DNA from: Bradyrhizobium prioriisuperbiae | GTDB lineage: Bacteria; Pseudomonadota; Alphaproteobacteria; Rhizobiales; Xanthobacteraceae | Assembly (NCBI RefSeq): GCF_032397745.1 | Contig: NZ_CP135921.1 | Location: forward strand, 8,668,501 to 8,732,500 | DNA length: 64,000 bases | Direction: 5' to 3' | Shown: positions 37,005-46,189 of the stretch, piece by piece | How positions within the stretch are numbered: position 1 is the stretch's first letter | Layout: each line of letters begins with the position of its first letter | Made by a program: the position numbers and the translations under genes | Notes under the pieces: generated by a model | Seen by the model: only the letters and a program-made list of their open reading frames with translations | Database searches by the model: none | What the model was told of the DNA's origin: nothing

Positions 37005-38069
37005 CTACACCTTGATGAACTGGCAGCCGCACTCCTTGATGATGTCCTTGGCGATGTCGCGCAGTTCGCGCTCTTCCGCCGCGAGCTCCCTCGCCAGTGT
37101 CTCCGCCCGCCGCGCCAGGAACTTCCACACCAGTTTCTTGGGGTCGCCTTGCAGGCTGTCCTTGAGCGCCTTGAGCACCGCCTGCAGATCGTTGCGCTTG
37201 GCCACCACCACGAGCTTCTTGGCGGCGAAGCGCGCGATCGCGGCCAGACAGGCCGCCGTGCCATTCTGCGAGCGCCGCTTGCACTGCTCGACGGCCTGAT
37301 CCAGCGCATCGATCACCAGGATGTTGTCCAAAATCGCAGCCTCGCCGGCGGCGATCGCATCCTCGATCGCCTGGTTCACCCGATTGCCGAGCTTGCCGGA
37401 TTCGATCACAAGCTCGGTGAGCAGGATCAGGGCAATCACCGCCGCGATCGCGAGCAGGAACGCGGCGATAGCGGCTCCGGCGCCCGCCGCCACCAGCGGC
37501 AGCGCCGCGAACACGATCGCCGGACGGGTATGGCGCGGCATGCTGTCCATCAGCGCCACGCCGTGGCGATAATCCGTCTCGAACCGACCGGTGGGCGGCG
37601 CGCCCGGCTGCACCAGCGGGATCACCCGCGCACGCAACACATCGAACCGCGCCCGCTGGGTGGGAGAAAGATCGAGATCGTCGCGCGCCAGCAGCAAGTC
37701 GAGCCGCGCGAGGACGCGCAGCACGTCGGCGGCCAATTCAGCCTCCACGCCGACCATGGCGTCGTCCAGCGCGCGCATGGTCATCTTGCCGGTGATGATG
37801 TCAGGGGTCGTCTGATAGGCGGTGTTGATGATCCTGTTCTCGGTCTTGTAGCGCAGCACCGCATCGGCCGTGGTGTCGCCATAGAGGCCTGCGGCCTGTT
37901 CGCCCTCGCTGATGCCGCAAGGCGGCTTGTCGAGCAGCAGGCTCAGCGCCGCCTGGATCTTGCGGACATGGGTGCCGCGCGCGCCTTTGACGACATGACC
38001 GGCATCGACGGTCAGCGCCGCCTGCAAGGCTTTGTCGCCGCAAAACAGATCCGAGCGCAGACCGGTCAT
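37005..38069 (-). CDS. Peptidoglycan-binding-like domain protein with TM hairpin, unknown function
   Basis: A 354-residue protein without a signal peptide. Residues 24-105 resemble a peptidoglycan_binding_1 repeat: VKGARGTHVRKIQAAL, then GLYGDTTADAVLRYKTE and ending ITGKMTMRALDDAM. A hydrophobic hairpin covers 184-222. The C-terminal third is helical and strongly charged, with cysteines at 263 and 274 and a C-terminal ECGCQF. The ATG at 38069 follows GGGGGAG. The mix of a PG-binding-like N-terminus, membrane hairpin and basic tail resembles secreted effectors or toxins, but no secretion genes or immunity gene are nearby. Function unknown. Confidence 0.65.
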   Translation of the reverse strand: MTGLRSDLFCGDKALQAALTVDAGHVVKGARGTHVRKIQAALSLLLDKPPCGISEGEQAAGLYGDTTADAVLRYKTENRIINTAYQTTPDIITGKMTMRALDDAMVGVEAELAADVLRVLARLDLLLARDDLDLSPTQRARFDVLRARVIPLVQPGAPPTGRFETDYRHGVALMDSMPRHTRPAIVFAALPLVAAGAGAAIAAFLLAIAAVIALILLTELVIESGKLGNRVNQAIEDAIAAGEAAILDNILVIDALDQAVEQCKRRSQNGTAACLAAIARFAAKKLVVVAKRNDLQAVLKALKDSLQGDPKKLVWKFLARRAETLARELAAEERELRDIAKDIIKECGCQFIKV

Positions 38070-38289
38070 CTGTCGCCACTCCCCCACCAATGCGGATTTG
38101 GCGCGTTGTCCTCACGCGAACCGGCCCCACGCCCGGATAAGATCCCAGGCATGCTTCGCTCGAAAACGCTCAACCGAACAGATGATAAGTCTTGAGAGTG
38201 CAGCCACAGGTTCACGCGGGAACGCAGGTTCCATCATCCCGCATATGATTCAAATGATCTGCATGCGAGAGGTGCAAATTTTGCGGGTC

Positions 38290-38874
38290 TCACACCGCAA
38301 AAATCGAGCCGACCACAACGAGCCCGGAGATCAGCGACAGTTGCGCCGACGATGTCGGATCAAACCGCAGGGCATGGTCATCGCGCAACGGAAACGCGGC
38401 GCCATCGATCTCGATGAAGCTGTCACCCGCAGGCGCGTAAATCACATGGCTTCCCGCTGCCAGCCCCCGGGTCCCTGGCTGCGTCAGCGCCACAAGATCG
38501 ATGGCGAACGCGGCAGCATTCGCCATCAGGTTCACGACGTCGACGGGGCCAGTTTCAAGGCGGGTGACGATGGCCAGTTCGCCGGCGAATCGAACCGGCG
38601 TGAAGGCCCGGCGCTCATCGAACTCGGCATCCGCCGCCTCCAGGATCAAGCCCTCGCCCTTGACCACCATCTGCATGCGCGTGATGCCAGGCAGATGGGA
38701 GAACGGGCCGGGCGCCACAATGGCCGTGCGGCCGAACTTCCACAGCAGGCTGTCCCAGTCGCGCGGTGCATCGGCGCGATAGGCGTCGGCGATGTCGATG
38801 AGGGTCCCGCCGCCATTCTTCCAGGGCAGACGGCGATAACCCTCGGGATCCAGTCGGGTGATTGTCAGTGTCAT
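38290..38874 (-). CDS. hutD: HutD/Ves-family cupin-like protein
   Basis: A 194-residue protein of the HutD family. The family start is clear: ITRLDPEGYRRLPWKNGGGT, followed by WDSLLWKFGRTAIVAPGPFSHLPGITR. HutD is a bicupin found in histidine-utilisation operons and as the cold-shock protein Ves; its activity is not firmly established. No other hut genes are present here, so this is a stand-alone copy. The ATG at 38874 is the natural start; the frame open to 38919 adds a non-conserved leader. Confidence 0.88.
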   Translation of the reverse strand: MTLTITRLDPEGYRRLPWKNGGGTLIDIADAYRADAPRDWDSLLWKFGRTAIVAPGPFSHLPGITRMQMVVKGEGLILEAADAEFDERRAFTPVRFAGELAIVTRLETGPVDVVNLMANAAAFAIDLVALTQPGTRGLAAGSHVIYAPAGDSFIEIDGAAFPLRDDHALRFDPTSSAQLSLISGLVVVGSIFAV

Positions 38875-39073
38875 CGCCTGTTGTCGCTTCTGTGTGACAA
38901 GATGGCAAGCGGCAGCCAATGAGCATGACCCAGAACACCTTGAGCCACGTCAAGCGCTTTCAGAAGCGGTTACCCCGGCGCAAAACAGCTATGTAGACGC
39001 GCGCATTCCGATGTTACGATTGCATCTTGCCCGTCTTTCTCCCGACGTCCCCAGCCTCCAGGAGCCAGCCTTC

Positions 39074-40327
39074 ATGACCGTCGCCGCCAGCCAGCCGCTT
39101 CCGACCGCTACCGAAACCGACCCGGAACGGCAGGGCTGGATGAAGGGCCTGCCGCCCTCGGCGGACCGCGCGGTGATGTTCCAGGACGAATCGTTCCGCA
39201 ACTTTCCCCAATTCCGCTGGGCCTGGAGCAACCTGCGCCAGTTGGTGCCGACCGTGAACGTCTGGCGCGGACCCGGCCCGGCATCGCAACTGCCGCGTGC
39301 GGAGCGCGATATCGGCGGCTCCGTCTCCACCACCATGGACGGCCGCCCCATGACCTTCGCGCGGATGCTCGAGGAGACCTACACCGACGGCATCGCGGTG
39401 CTGCACCGGGGCCAATTGATCCATGAGCGCTATTTCGGCGCGCTGAAGCCGCACAAGCCGCACATCGCCATGTCGGTGACCAAGTCGTTCACCGGCACGC
39501 TGGCGGGCATTCTGGTGGCCGATGGAAAAATCGATCCGCAGGCGCCGGTCGCAGAGTATGTGCCCGAGTTCGGGCGAAGCGCGTTCGGCGATGCCCGCGT
39601 CCAGGAGGTGATGGATATGACCACCGGCCTCGCCTACACCGAGGTCTACACTGATAAGAGCTCGGACGTGTGGGGCCTGCGGCGGGCCAATGGCATGGCG
39701 CCGATCGAGCCGGGTTATGACGGTCCGACCACCAACTTCGATTATATCTGCGTGCAGAAAAAACAGGGCGAACACGGCAACGCGTTTGCCTACAAGACCG
39801 TCAACACCGACGTGCTGGCCTGGATCTGCCGCCGCGTCAGCGGCCAGACGCTGGCGGAGCTGCTGTCCGAGCGAATCTGGACGCCGATGGGCGCGGAGGA
39901 AGATGCGCACTATCATGTCGACCGCGTCGGCACTGAAAGCGGCGGCGGCGGTCTCTCCACCACCCTGCGCGACCTCGCGCGTTTCGGCGAGACCATGCGC
40001 AACCACGGCCGCTTCAACGGCCGCCAGATCGTCCCGTCAACCGTGGTCGAGGACATCGCCCGCGGCGGCGATCCCGAAAAATTCAAACCCGCCGGTTACA
40101 CCACCCTGCCCGGCGCGTCCTATCGCAATCAATGGTGGGTGAGCCACAATGCGCATGGTGCCTATATGGCGCGCGGAATCCACGGCCAGGGCATCTATGT
40201 CGATCCCACAGCCGAAATGGTGATCGCGCGTTATGCGTCGCATCCGATGGCCGGCAACATGGCCAACGATCCGGTGACGCTGCCGGCCTATATGGCGCTG
40301 GCGAAGGAGTTAATGGCGAAGAGATAA
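39074..40327 (+). CDS. Serine hydrolase, beta-lactamase/6-aminohexanoate-dimer hydrolase type
   Basis: A 417-residue serine hydrolase of the class C beta-lactamase fold. The nucleophile motif is S134-V-T-K137. A tyrosine-containing second element appears in the AYTEVYTD region, and the third in HGQGIYVDPT. The pattern resembles 6-aminohexanoate-dimer hydrolase (NylB-like) proteins. No signal peptide, so it is probably cytoplasmic. The ATG at 39074 follows AGGAG at suitable distance. Its last 26 codons are repeated almost exactly at 53071-53151, where the rest of a related gene has been lost. Confidence 0.9.
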   Translation: MTVAASQPLPTATETDPERQGWMKGLPPSADRAVMFQDESFRNFPQFRWAWSNLRQLVPTVNVWRGPGPASQLPRAERDIGGSVSTTMDGRPMTFARMLEETYTDGIAVLHRGQLIHERYFGALKPHKPHIAMSVTKSFTGTLAGILVADGKIDPQAPVAEYVPEFGRSAFGDARVQEVMDMTTGLAYTEVYTDKSSDVWGLRRANGMAPIEPGYDGPTTNFDYICVQKKQGEHGNAFAYKTVNTDVLAWICRRVSGQTLAELLSERIWTPMGAEEDAHYHVDRVGTESGGGGLSTTLRDLARFGETMRNHGRFNGRQIVPSTVVEDIARGGDPEKFKPAGYTTLPGASYRNQWWVSHNAHGAYMARGIHGQGIYVDPTAEMVIARYASHPMAGNMANDPVTLPAYMALAKELMAKR

Positions 40328-40340
40328 GGCCCGCATCGCA

Positions 40341-40403
40341 AGATGTGGATGTCCCTGCGACCCGGCAGGCCGAGTCGCAGGGAACAAGCCCGACCATGAT
40401 GAA
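40341..40403. repeat. Diverged copy of the intergenic palindrome with an inner hairpin
   Basis: The flanks AGATGTGGATG and CAAGCCCGACCATGA match one arm of the repeat at 26615-26707. Inside lies a 10-bp stem, TCCCTGCGAC (40352-40361) with GTCGCAGGGA (40374-40383). It may also act as a terminator for the serine hydrolase gene, although no T-run follows. Confidence 0.5.
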
Positions 40404-40477
40404 GCGAGCAATGAACGGCCTCGTCATCATGCTTCGGCGGTGTACGGATAACCGCTCTGAAAAACCAAAGCCCGCGG

Positions 40478-41464
40478 TTATTTGTGAATCATCGGCCGCT
40501 TCGGCGTCGGCGCCGGCTCGTCCGGTGCCCACAGCCGATAGCTCAGCGTCGCAAACACCGTGAAGCCCTGCGGGATGGCAGACTGGTCGACAGGGCCTCC
40601 GACCGTGGACCCGGACGCCTTTGCCGAAACCTCCTGCGTGCCCCACAACGACAGGCTCGCAACCCCGAAGTCATAGCCGATCAGACCGCCGACCGCCCAG
40701 ATATCGTATTTGTTGGCGTTGAGGATGGCGTTGCCATAGAACGCGCTGGACTTGTCCTTGGTAATTTGCCCCTGATAGTAGGCAACCGGTCCGAATGTCC
40801 ATTTGCCGACCGTCTTGGTCGCCGTGAAGTCGGCGTGGAGAATGTTCCCCGTCGTATAGCCGGTGACAGTGCTCGCGGTATTGAATTCTCCGTAGATCGC
40901 TGCGGACAGGTTCCAGCCGTCGGCCAGATACGACACAATAATTTCCGGCTGGAATGTCCAGTATGGCGAGCCGACGTTGCCGGTGCCGGCAACGCCGGTC
41001 TTGGTGCCGTCGGGCACATAGATACCGAGACCGGTCTTGACCGCAAACCCGCTCTCGCCAAGCATCCAGCTCAGCTCGATCGGCACGATATAGGTGTTGA
41101 ACATCCCGCTCGATTGCGTGTTGAACGGAGCCCCGAGGCTCTGTGCGACAAAGGGTTGCACGATCAGCGCGTCATAGGTGGCGCCGAGGAAAGTCCAGCC
41201 GGGAACGAACAGGAAGCCCTGCACGTCGACGAACCCCTGCGCGCCGACCTTGTTTCCCACCGTCTTCGTCACCGGTCCGGCGAGATTGCCCTGGAACGTA
41301 TATACTTGGTTGAACATGTAGATGCCGGGTGGCGGCACGCCGGCGCTGGCGCCGATGAACGAGCCCGCCTTGGTCTGTGCCGCCGCCGCTTCATAGGCAT
41401 TGGCGGGTGTCGCTGCGATCGCCGCGACACCCGCCGCGGCCATGAGAGCTGTCGTAAACCTCAT
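40478..41464 (-). CDS. Outer-membrane transporter-like protein, phenol MetA pathway family
   Basis: A 328-residue exported protein. The signal peptide is residues 1-23 (ANA-YEA). The mature part is beta-rich with alternating hydrophobic and polar residues and ends with an aromatic strand (ATLSYRLWAP) plus a short tail. The pattern matches the Phenol_MetA_deg family of outer-membrane proteins often linked to aromatic uptake. The assignment is by overall pattern. A Fur-like dyad lies 150 bp before the ATG, suggesting metal-dependent expression, as for the flavoenzyme operon at 52.9 kb. Confidence 0.78.
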   Translation of the reverse strand: MRFTTALMAAAGVAAIAATPANAYEAAAAQTKAGSFIGASAGVPPPGIYMFNQVYTFQGNLAGPVTKTVGNKVGAQGFVDVQGFLFVPGWTFLGATYDALIVQPFVAQSLGAPFNTQSSGMFNTYIVPIELSWMLGESGFAVKTGLGIYVPDGTKTGVAGTGNVGSPYWTFQPEIIVSYLADGWNLSAAIYGEFNTASTVTGYTTGNILHADFTATKTVGKWTFGPVAYYQGQITKDKSSAFYGNAILNANKYDIWAVGGLIGYDFGVASLSLWGTQEVSAKASGSTVGGPVDQSAIPQGFTVFATLSYRLWAPDEPAPTPKRPMIHK

Positions 41465-41830
41465 CTGCTATCCCCCGTTTCAAAATGCTTTGAATCACTC
41501 ACCTCGCATGCTGAAGCGGCATTCTCGGAAAATGTCCGAGCGAAGCTGTCCCGCATCAATGCGAGCAGTTTCGGCGACGCGCCTGACCAGCGCCCCGGAA
41601 TGCTTTTCAGAATGATAGTGATCATTATCTAATATGGATCGAGGTGCAACATGGAAATGTCATCGATCTGAAGACTGCAGCTGCTTTTACCGGGGTGTTG
41701 CACAAAAACATGATGTGCTTTTGCGAAGGCCTCGCCGAGCAACATTCAGAAAAATATATCGCGCTGCGAACATCGCGTTCCGCAACGCTTCAAGCTGCAC
41801 ATCCCGACATGCGTGCCGGCGCACGCCGCA
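41465..41830. other. Intergenic region, 366 bp
   Basis: Contains the Fur-like dyad at 41614-41629. From 41644 to 41841 a 65-codon frame with a GTG start is open on the plus strand, but its codon use is unlike its neighbours and no family is recognised. AT content is raised around 41690-41770. Confidence 0.4.
41614..41629. promoter_or_regulatory. Fur-like dyad GATAGTGATCATTATC
   Basis: A 16-bp near-palindrome of the form GATA-N-YGATCA-N-TATC. It also fits the E. coli Fur box read as NAT-A/T-AT hexamers at 14 of 19 positions. The same element, with one internal change, lies upstream of the flavoenzyme operon at 52950-52965. Confidence 0.6.
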
Positions 41831-42973
41831 TCAATACTTGAGCACAAGCTCCGCGATCGCCGCCGTCGCTTCGATGAACCCCTGCGGACAACTGCTCGCG
41901 GCAAGGCGGAACAGGCGTTGCGCGTCCTGCCGCCTGTCCTTCAGCAGCGCCCATTCGCCGCCATAGAACGCTGCTTCACAGGTCTGCCCCTGCGTGGCCT
42001 TTGGATCACTGTCCGCGGCGGCGGCCAGGGTCTGCGCCGAACTCAACTCGCCGAGAAACTGGCGGATCACCGGAGCCGGCCATGCCGTCATATCCAGGTG
42101 TCGCGCGGTTTGTGCCAGACGGCTCGGAGCCTTGTTGCGGCGTTCGGCAAGCTCGAGCCACAAAGCAGCATAAGCGTTTTTGGAATCGAGCTCATTCGCC
42201 TTCCTGAAATCGGCCTCCGCGTCCGCAACCGAACGGCCGACAAAGAAATAGGCGACGCCCCTGTTCAGATAGGCCGCGGCGTAAGCCGGATCGAAACGGA
42301 TTGCCGCGGTGTAGTCGGCGATGGCGCGCGCATTGTCGCCCATGCTGTAGGACACGCTGCCGCGGTTAAAATAGGCTTGAGCATTGTTCGGATCGAGCCG
42401 CAGCGATTCATTGAGATCGGCCAGGGCCCGGGCGAACTCATTCCTGCTCTTGTAGACGGCGCCGCGATCAAAATAGGCCAAGGCATAATACGGATCGAGC
42501 CGGATCGCAGCATCAAAATCGGCCAGAGCGGGATCGGGATCGTTATTGTTCCTGTAGAAGTTACCGCGGCTGTTGTAGGCCCAGGCGCTTTTTGGATCGC
42601 GCCGGACGGCCTCGTCATAGTCGCCAAGGGCGCGCGCCTTGTCGCCTTTGCCGAGATACACATTGCCCCTGTTGATATAGGCGGCCGGGGCATCGGGATC
42701 GATCCGGATCGCCGCGTCGCAATCCGGCAGCGCACGTTCCAGCTGCTGCCTGGCCCACCACCATCCACAGCGATTGCTGAAAGCCGCCGCACGGCGTGAT
42801 CCGGCCACGCCGGAATCGGCGATGACGCGATCGCAGGCCGCAATGCTCTGATCCACCCTGTCGAGGCCTCCGATCAGCTTGCACTGCTCAAGGTCGCTTT
42901 GGCTGTCGGCACGTGCCGGAGCCGGAACCACGGTCAACACGGCCAGGCCAGCAAGCAGCATCGAGAAGCGCAT
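41831..42973 (-). CDS. Periplasmic TPR-repeat protein
   Basis: A 380-residue exported protein. The signal peptide is 1-22 (ARA-DSQ). At least six consecutive TPR units of 34 residues follow (about 60-270), recognisable by repeated AYxNRGxxY...ALxDxDxAIRLDP. Cysteines at 31, 46 and 69 in the N-terminal region and near 332 and 365 in the C-terminal region may form disulfides. It is a protein-interaction scaffold with no enzymatic motif. It lies 18 bp downstream of the MFS gene on the same strand and may be its last operon member. Confidence 0.88.
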   Translation of the reverse strand: MRFSMLLAGLAVLTVVPAPARADSQSDLEQCKLIGGLDRVDQSIAACDRVIADSGVAGSRRAAAFSNRCGWWWARQQLERALPDCDAAIRIDPDAPAAYINRGNVYLGKGDKARALGDYDEAVRRDPKSAWAYNSRGNFYRNNNDPDPALADFDAAIRLDPYYALAYFDRGAVYKSRNEFARALADLNESLRLDPNNAQAYFNRGSVSYSMGDNARAIADYTAAIRFDPAYAAAYLNRGVAYFFVGRSVADAEADFRKANELDSKNAYAALWLELAERRNKAPSRLAQTARHLDMTAWPAPVIRQFLGELSSAQTLAAAADSDPKATQGQTCEAAFYGGEWALLKDRRQDAQRLFRLAASSCPQGFIEATAAIAELVLKY

Positions 42974-42991
42974 GTCCCCTCCATCGTGGCC

Positions 42992-44296
42992 TCACGGCAC
43001 GGTCTTGATGTTGCGCACGAAGATCGAACCCAGCACCAGGATCGTCCCCGCGACCGCACAGAGTGTGGGGTAGCCGCCGAACTGGATAACCAATGGCGCG
43101 GCGAGAACCGGCGCCAGTGCATAGGGGCCCGCGATCGCGAAATTGATCACGCCGAGGTCCTTGCCGCGATTGCCGGCCGCGGGCAGCACCTGGGTGATCA
43201 TGGCCTGGTCGACCGCAATATAGGCGCCATAGCCGAGCGCCAGAATGGCGGTGACGCACTGGACGCCCAGCCAGGTGTGCCAGACCGCGAGCAGCAGCAT
43301 GGCGGCGCCCTGCACCAGTCCCGACACGATCACAAAAATCTTGCGCCGCCCACGGCGGTCGGAGAGATAACCGACGGTGGTCGCCGTCAGCAGGGAGCAG
43401 CCGGTATAGATCAATGTGAGGATGAACACGCCCTCCTCGGATCGCTTGCCCGGAAACACCTGCTCGTAGTGAACCACGTCGCGCAGGAAGAACAGCAGAT
43501 AGAGCGTGAACATCGCCGAGCCGAGCTGCATCATGAAGCGGGTGATCCAGGCCCAGGCGAAGTCCGGATGCTGCCGCGGACTGATCCAGAAGCCGGCGAG
43601 GAAATCACGCCAGCGGAATGGCGCCAGCGCGGCACGGGACAGCACGGCATCCCGCGTGGTCAGCACGAACGGCAGCGCCAGCAGCAGGACCATCGCGGCA
43701 AGCGCGACATAGCCTTCCGACAGCCCGGTGAACACGTAAGCCGCCAGCACCACGCCGACGATGGTGCCGGCAGCCGGCATCACGCCCATGAAGGCGCTGG
43801 TCACCGCGCGCTGCCGCACCGGCACATGATCCGGCACCTCCGCGGTCAGCGACGCCTGCATGCCGTTCATGCCCGCCATCGCCACGCACCACAGCACCAC
43901 CATGCCAAGCAACGTAGTCTGATGGCCGAGTAAAATGAGGGCGATGGCAGCGATCGTGGCGCCGCCGATGGTCCAGCCATGGCGGCGGCCAAATCGCGAT
44001 GTGGTGCGATCGGACAACGCTCCGATGAGCGGATTGGCCAGCACCGCGGCGAGAGCGCCGAGGCTCGAGATCAGCGCGAACGCCGTCTCCTTGCTGTCGG
44101 GCGAGATCAGCGCGGCCTGCCGCGGCAGCAGCAGATTGCTGATCCCAAACATCCCGGTGTAGAGGCCGAGACTGGCCAGTGTCAGCAGGCCGATGAACCG
44201 CTTGCGAACGGGCATCACCGGCTCGGCGAGCGCCGCCGATGCGTCGGGACGTGGTGCTGCCCTTCTGAATTCGGCCACCTCCGTCGACAGCATCAT
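42992..44296 (-). CDS. MFS transporter, sugar/cation symporter-like
   Basis: A 434-residue, 12-helix MFS protein. The first helix begins FIGLLTLASLGLYTGMFGISN, and the loop between helices 2 and 3, GALSDRTTSRFGRRHGWTIGG, is typical of the GPH/SLC45-like branch. The central linker contains the FWISPRQHPDFAWAW segment common to that branch. The ATG at 44296 overlaps the amidase stop (ATGA) and follows GGAGG, so the two are translationally coupled. It may import the amide substrate or export the product. The substrate is not readable. Confidence 0.9.
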   Translation of the reverse strand: MMLSTEVAEFRRAAPRPDASAALAEPVMPVRKRFIGLLTLASLGLYTGMFGISNLLLPRQAALISPDSKETAFALISSLGALAAVLANPLIGALSDRTTSRFGRRHGWTIGGATIAAIALILLGHQTTLLGMVVLWCVAMAGMNGMQASLTAEVPDHVPVRQRAVTSAFMGVMPAAGTIVGVVLAAYVFTGLSEGYVALAAMVLLLALPFVLTTRDAVLSRAALAPFRWRDFLAGFWISPRQHPDFAWAWITRFMMQLGSAMFTLYLLFFLRDVVHYEQVFPGKRSEEGVFILTLIYTGCSLLTATTVGYLSDRRGRRKIFVIVSGLVQGAAMLLLAVWHTWLGVQCVTAILALGYGAYIAVDQAMITQVLPAAGNRGKDLGVINFAIAGPYALAPVLAAPLVIQFGGYPTLCAVAGTILVLGSIFVRNIKTVP

Positions 44297-45843
44297 TGCG
44301 GCCTCCCGCCGGCGAACACCGGAGGCCGGCGATGCGCCCACGGCCGTGCCGCCTCGAGCTCATAGGCCAGCTCAAACAGCATCCGTTCATCGCCTTCGCG
44401 GCCGGCGAATTGCATCCCCACCGGCAATCCACCTGCCGTCCAGTGCAGCGGCACACTCATGGCCGGCGCTCTTGCGACATTGTGGATCAGCGTATAGTCG
44501 GCGAATTCGCCAAAACGCGTCAGCAAGGTGTCGACCGACATGCTGCCGTCAATATGACCAACCGGAACCGACGGCCGCACCAGCGTCGGAGACAGGGTCA
44601 CATCATAGGCAGAGAACCAGCCGACATAGGATTTCTGATACTCCCGCATTCTGGCTCTGGCGTTCTCAAGCTCGCCCGCGGGCAACCGCGCGGCCATCTC
44701 TGCCATCTGCAGGGTGAAGGGCTCCAGCATCAATTCATCCGGCTTGCGCCCGATGCCATCGCGAAGCAGTCCGATCGATTGCAAAGCGAGAGAGACCAGT
44801 GCGACGATTTTTGGATTGATGGCGAGGCGTGCCAGCCCCACGGCCTCGCGCGCCCCCGCCATCCAGAACTTGAAAAAGTCGTCGTTCAGCGCAGCGCCGT
44901 CGAGCGGCCAGGTGGTTTCCTCAACCGTGTGGCCGAGCTGTTCCAGCAGCCTGGCGGTGCCGTCCAAGCCGGCCCGCACATCTGCGTCCGGCTGCCGGCC
45001 GCCGATGCTGTTAATCACATAGCCGACACGCAAGCGGCGCTTCGACGGTGCCGTCACGGCGCCGATCGGCGGCAACAGCGCGTCCGCGCCAACGCGCTCC
45101 ATCGCCGCGAACAATGCCGCCGAATCGCGCACGCTGCGCGAGATGCAATGCTCAGCGGTGACCTCGAGCCCACCGGCGGTGTGCTGATCGCCGATCAGCC
45201 GGCTGGGTGACGGCTTCAGGCCGAACAGGCCACACGCCGAGGCCGGAATACGGATCGAACCGCCGCCGTCGGCGGCGTCCGCCATCGGCAGCACCCCGGC
45301 CGCGACCGCCGCCGCCGCACCGCCCGATGATCCGCCCGACGACAGGCTGAGATCCCAGGGATTGCGGGTCGGCCCAAACGCCAACGGCTCTGATGTCGGC
45401 AGGAAACCGAACTCGCCGAGCGACGATTTGCCGATCAGCACCAGCCCCGCGGCTTCGAAGGCTTTCACCTGCGGAGAGCTTTCAGCCGGCAGCGGCGCCA
45501 TCTCCGTGGCGCGCGCGCCCCAACGGGTGGCAACGCCCGCGATGTCATACATATCCTTGATGAGATAAGGCACGCCGGCAAAGGGACCGCCCAAGCCGCC
45601 GGCTCGCGCCCTTGCCCGCGCCTGATCGAACGTCGCCGTGACCAGGAAATTGAGTTTCGGCTGCATCGCCTCGGCACGAGCGATGGCGTCATCGACAGCT
45701 TCCAGCGCGGTGATGTCCTTGCGCCGGATCATCGCGGCAAGTTCGGTTGCGTCCGGGGTCACCGGTATTTTGGCGGAACTGTCGCCATCACTGCTGGCTT
45801 CATTTGCGGACGATGCCGCTAACACGTGATCGCAAATTGGCAT
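44293..45843 (-). CDS. Amidase signature family amidohydrolase
   Basis: A 516-residue amidase. The Ser-cisSer-Lys triad is visible: K96 in VPYLIKD, the cis serine in GSSGGAAAAVAAG (about 172-173), and nucleophile S196 in ADGGGSIRIPAS. The family hydrolyses amides, including 6-aminohexanoate cyclic dimer, nicotinamide-type and aryl amides. The ATG at 45843 was preferred because GGGGAAA lies upstream; the frame is open to 45912. The divergent TetR gene and two dyads lie upstream, and the MFS gene is fused by an ATGA overlap. Confidence 0.9.
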   Translation of the reverse strand: MPICDHVLAASSANEASSDGDSSAKIPVTPDATELAAMIRRKDITALEAVDDAIARAEAMQPKLNFLVTATFDQARARARAGGLGGPFAGVPYLIKDMYDIAGVATRWGARATEMAPLPAESSPQVKAFEAAGLVLIGKSSLGEFGFLPTSEPLAFGPTRNPWDLSLSSGGSSGGAAAAVAAGVLPMADAADGGGSIRIPASACGLFGLKPSPSRLIGDQHTAGGLEVTAEHCISRSVRDSAALFAAMERVGADALLPPIGAVTAPSKRRLRVGYVINSIGGRQPDADVRAGLDGTARLLEQLGHTVEETTWPLDGAALNDDFFKFWMAGAREAVGLARLAINPKIVALVSLALQSIGLLRDGIGRKPDELMLEPFTLQMAEMAARLPAGELENARARMREYQKSYVGWFSAYDVTLSPTLVRPSVPVGHIDGSMSVDTLLTRFGEFADYTLIHNVARAPAMSVPLHWTAGGLPVGMQFAGREGDERMLFELAYELEAARPWAHRRPPVFAGGRPQ

Positions 45844-45888
45844 CGCTTGGTTTCCCCACTCGCGCGGTGACCGCAGATCTCCAATTAA

Positions 45889-45902
45889 ATAGTTATAACT
45901 AT
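45889..45902. promoter_or_regulatory. Perfect 14-bp palindrome upstream of the amidase gene
   Basis: ATAGTTATAACTAT, a perfect dyad 46 bp before the amidase start in an otherwise GC-rich region. The position over the expected promoter suggests an operator. Confidence 0.5.
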
Positions 45903-46033
45903 CGTATGTCAATAGGAACGGCAGCGCCGTTGAACGTGGTTACCCGGGCGACTCGGCTCCGCCGGGTCGCACACACAAGTGCGGGTATGACGACAATGGC
46001 GCGCGAGGCTGAGGGTGCTTGCATCCGCGACTT

Positions 46034-46053
46034 AAGGTAGCAATCACTACCTT
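46034..46053. promoter_or_regulatory. Candidate TetR operator AAGGTAG-N6-CTACCTT
   Basis: A perfect 7-bp inverted repeat with a 6-bp centre, total 20 bp, 136 bp before the TetR start and between it and the divergent amidase operon. Length and symmetry fit TetR-family operators. Confidence 0.55.
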
Positions 46054-46189
46054 GTCATGCGAACCTTCGCCTGAATCGTGCAAAGCACCGATCCCGATGT
46101 CGCAACACCGTTTTGTGCGCTCGGCTTTTTTTGATAAGACACGGGAATTCCACGCGAAAGCGCACTCCCTTTGGGTTTGACTGACAACC

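Noticed and set aside
41644..41841. Possible 65-residue protein after the Fur-like dyad
   Set aside because: GTG start without a ribosome-binding site, atypical codon use and no recognisable family. Kept only as a note in the intergenic entry.
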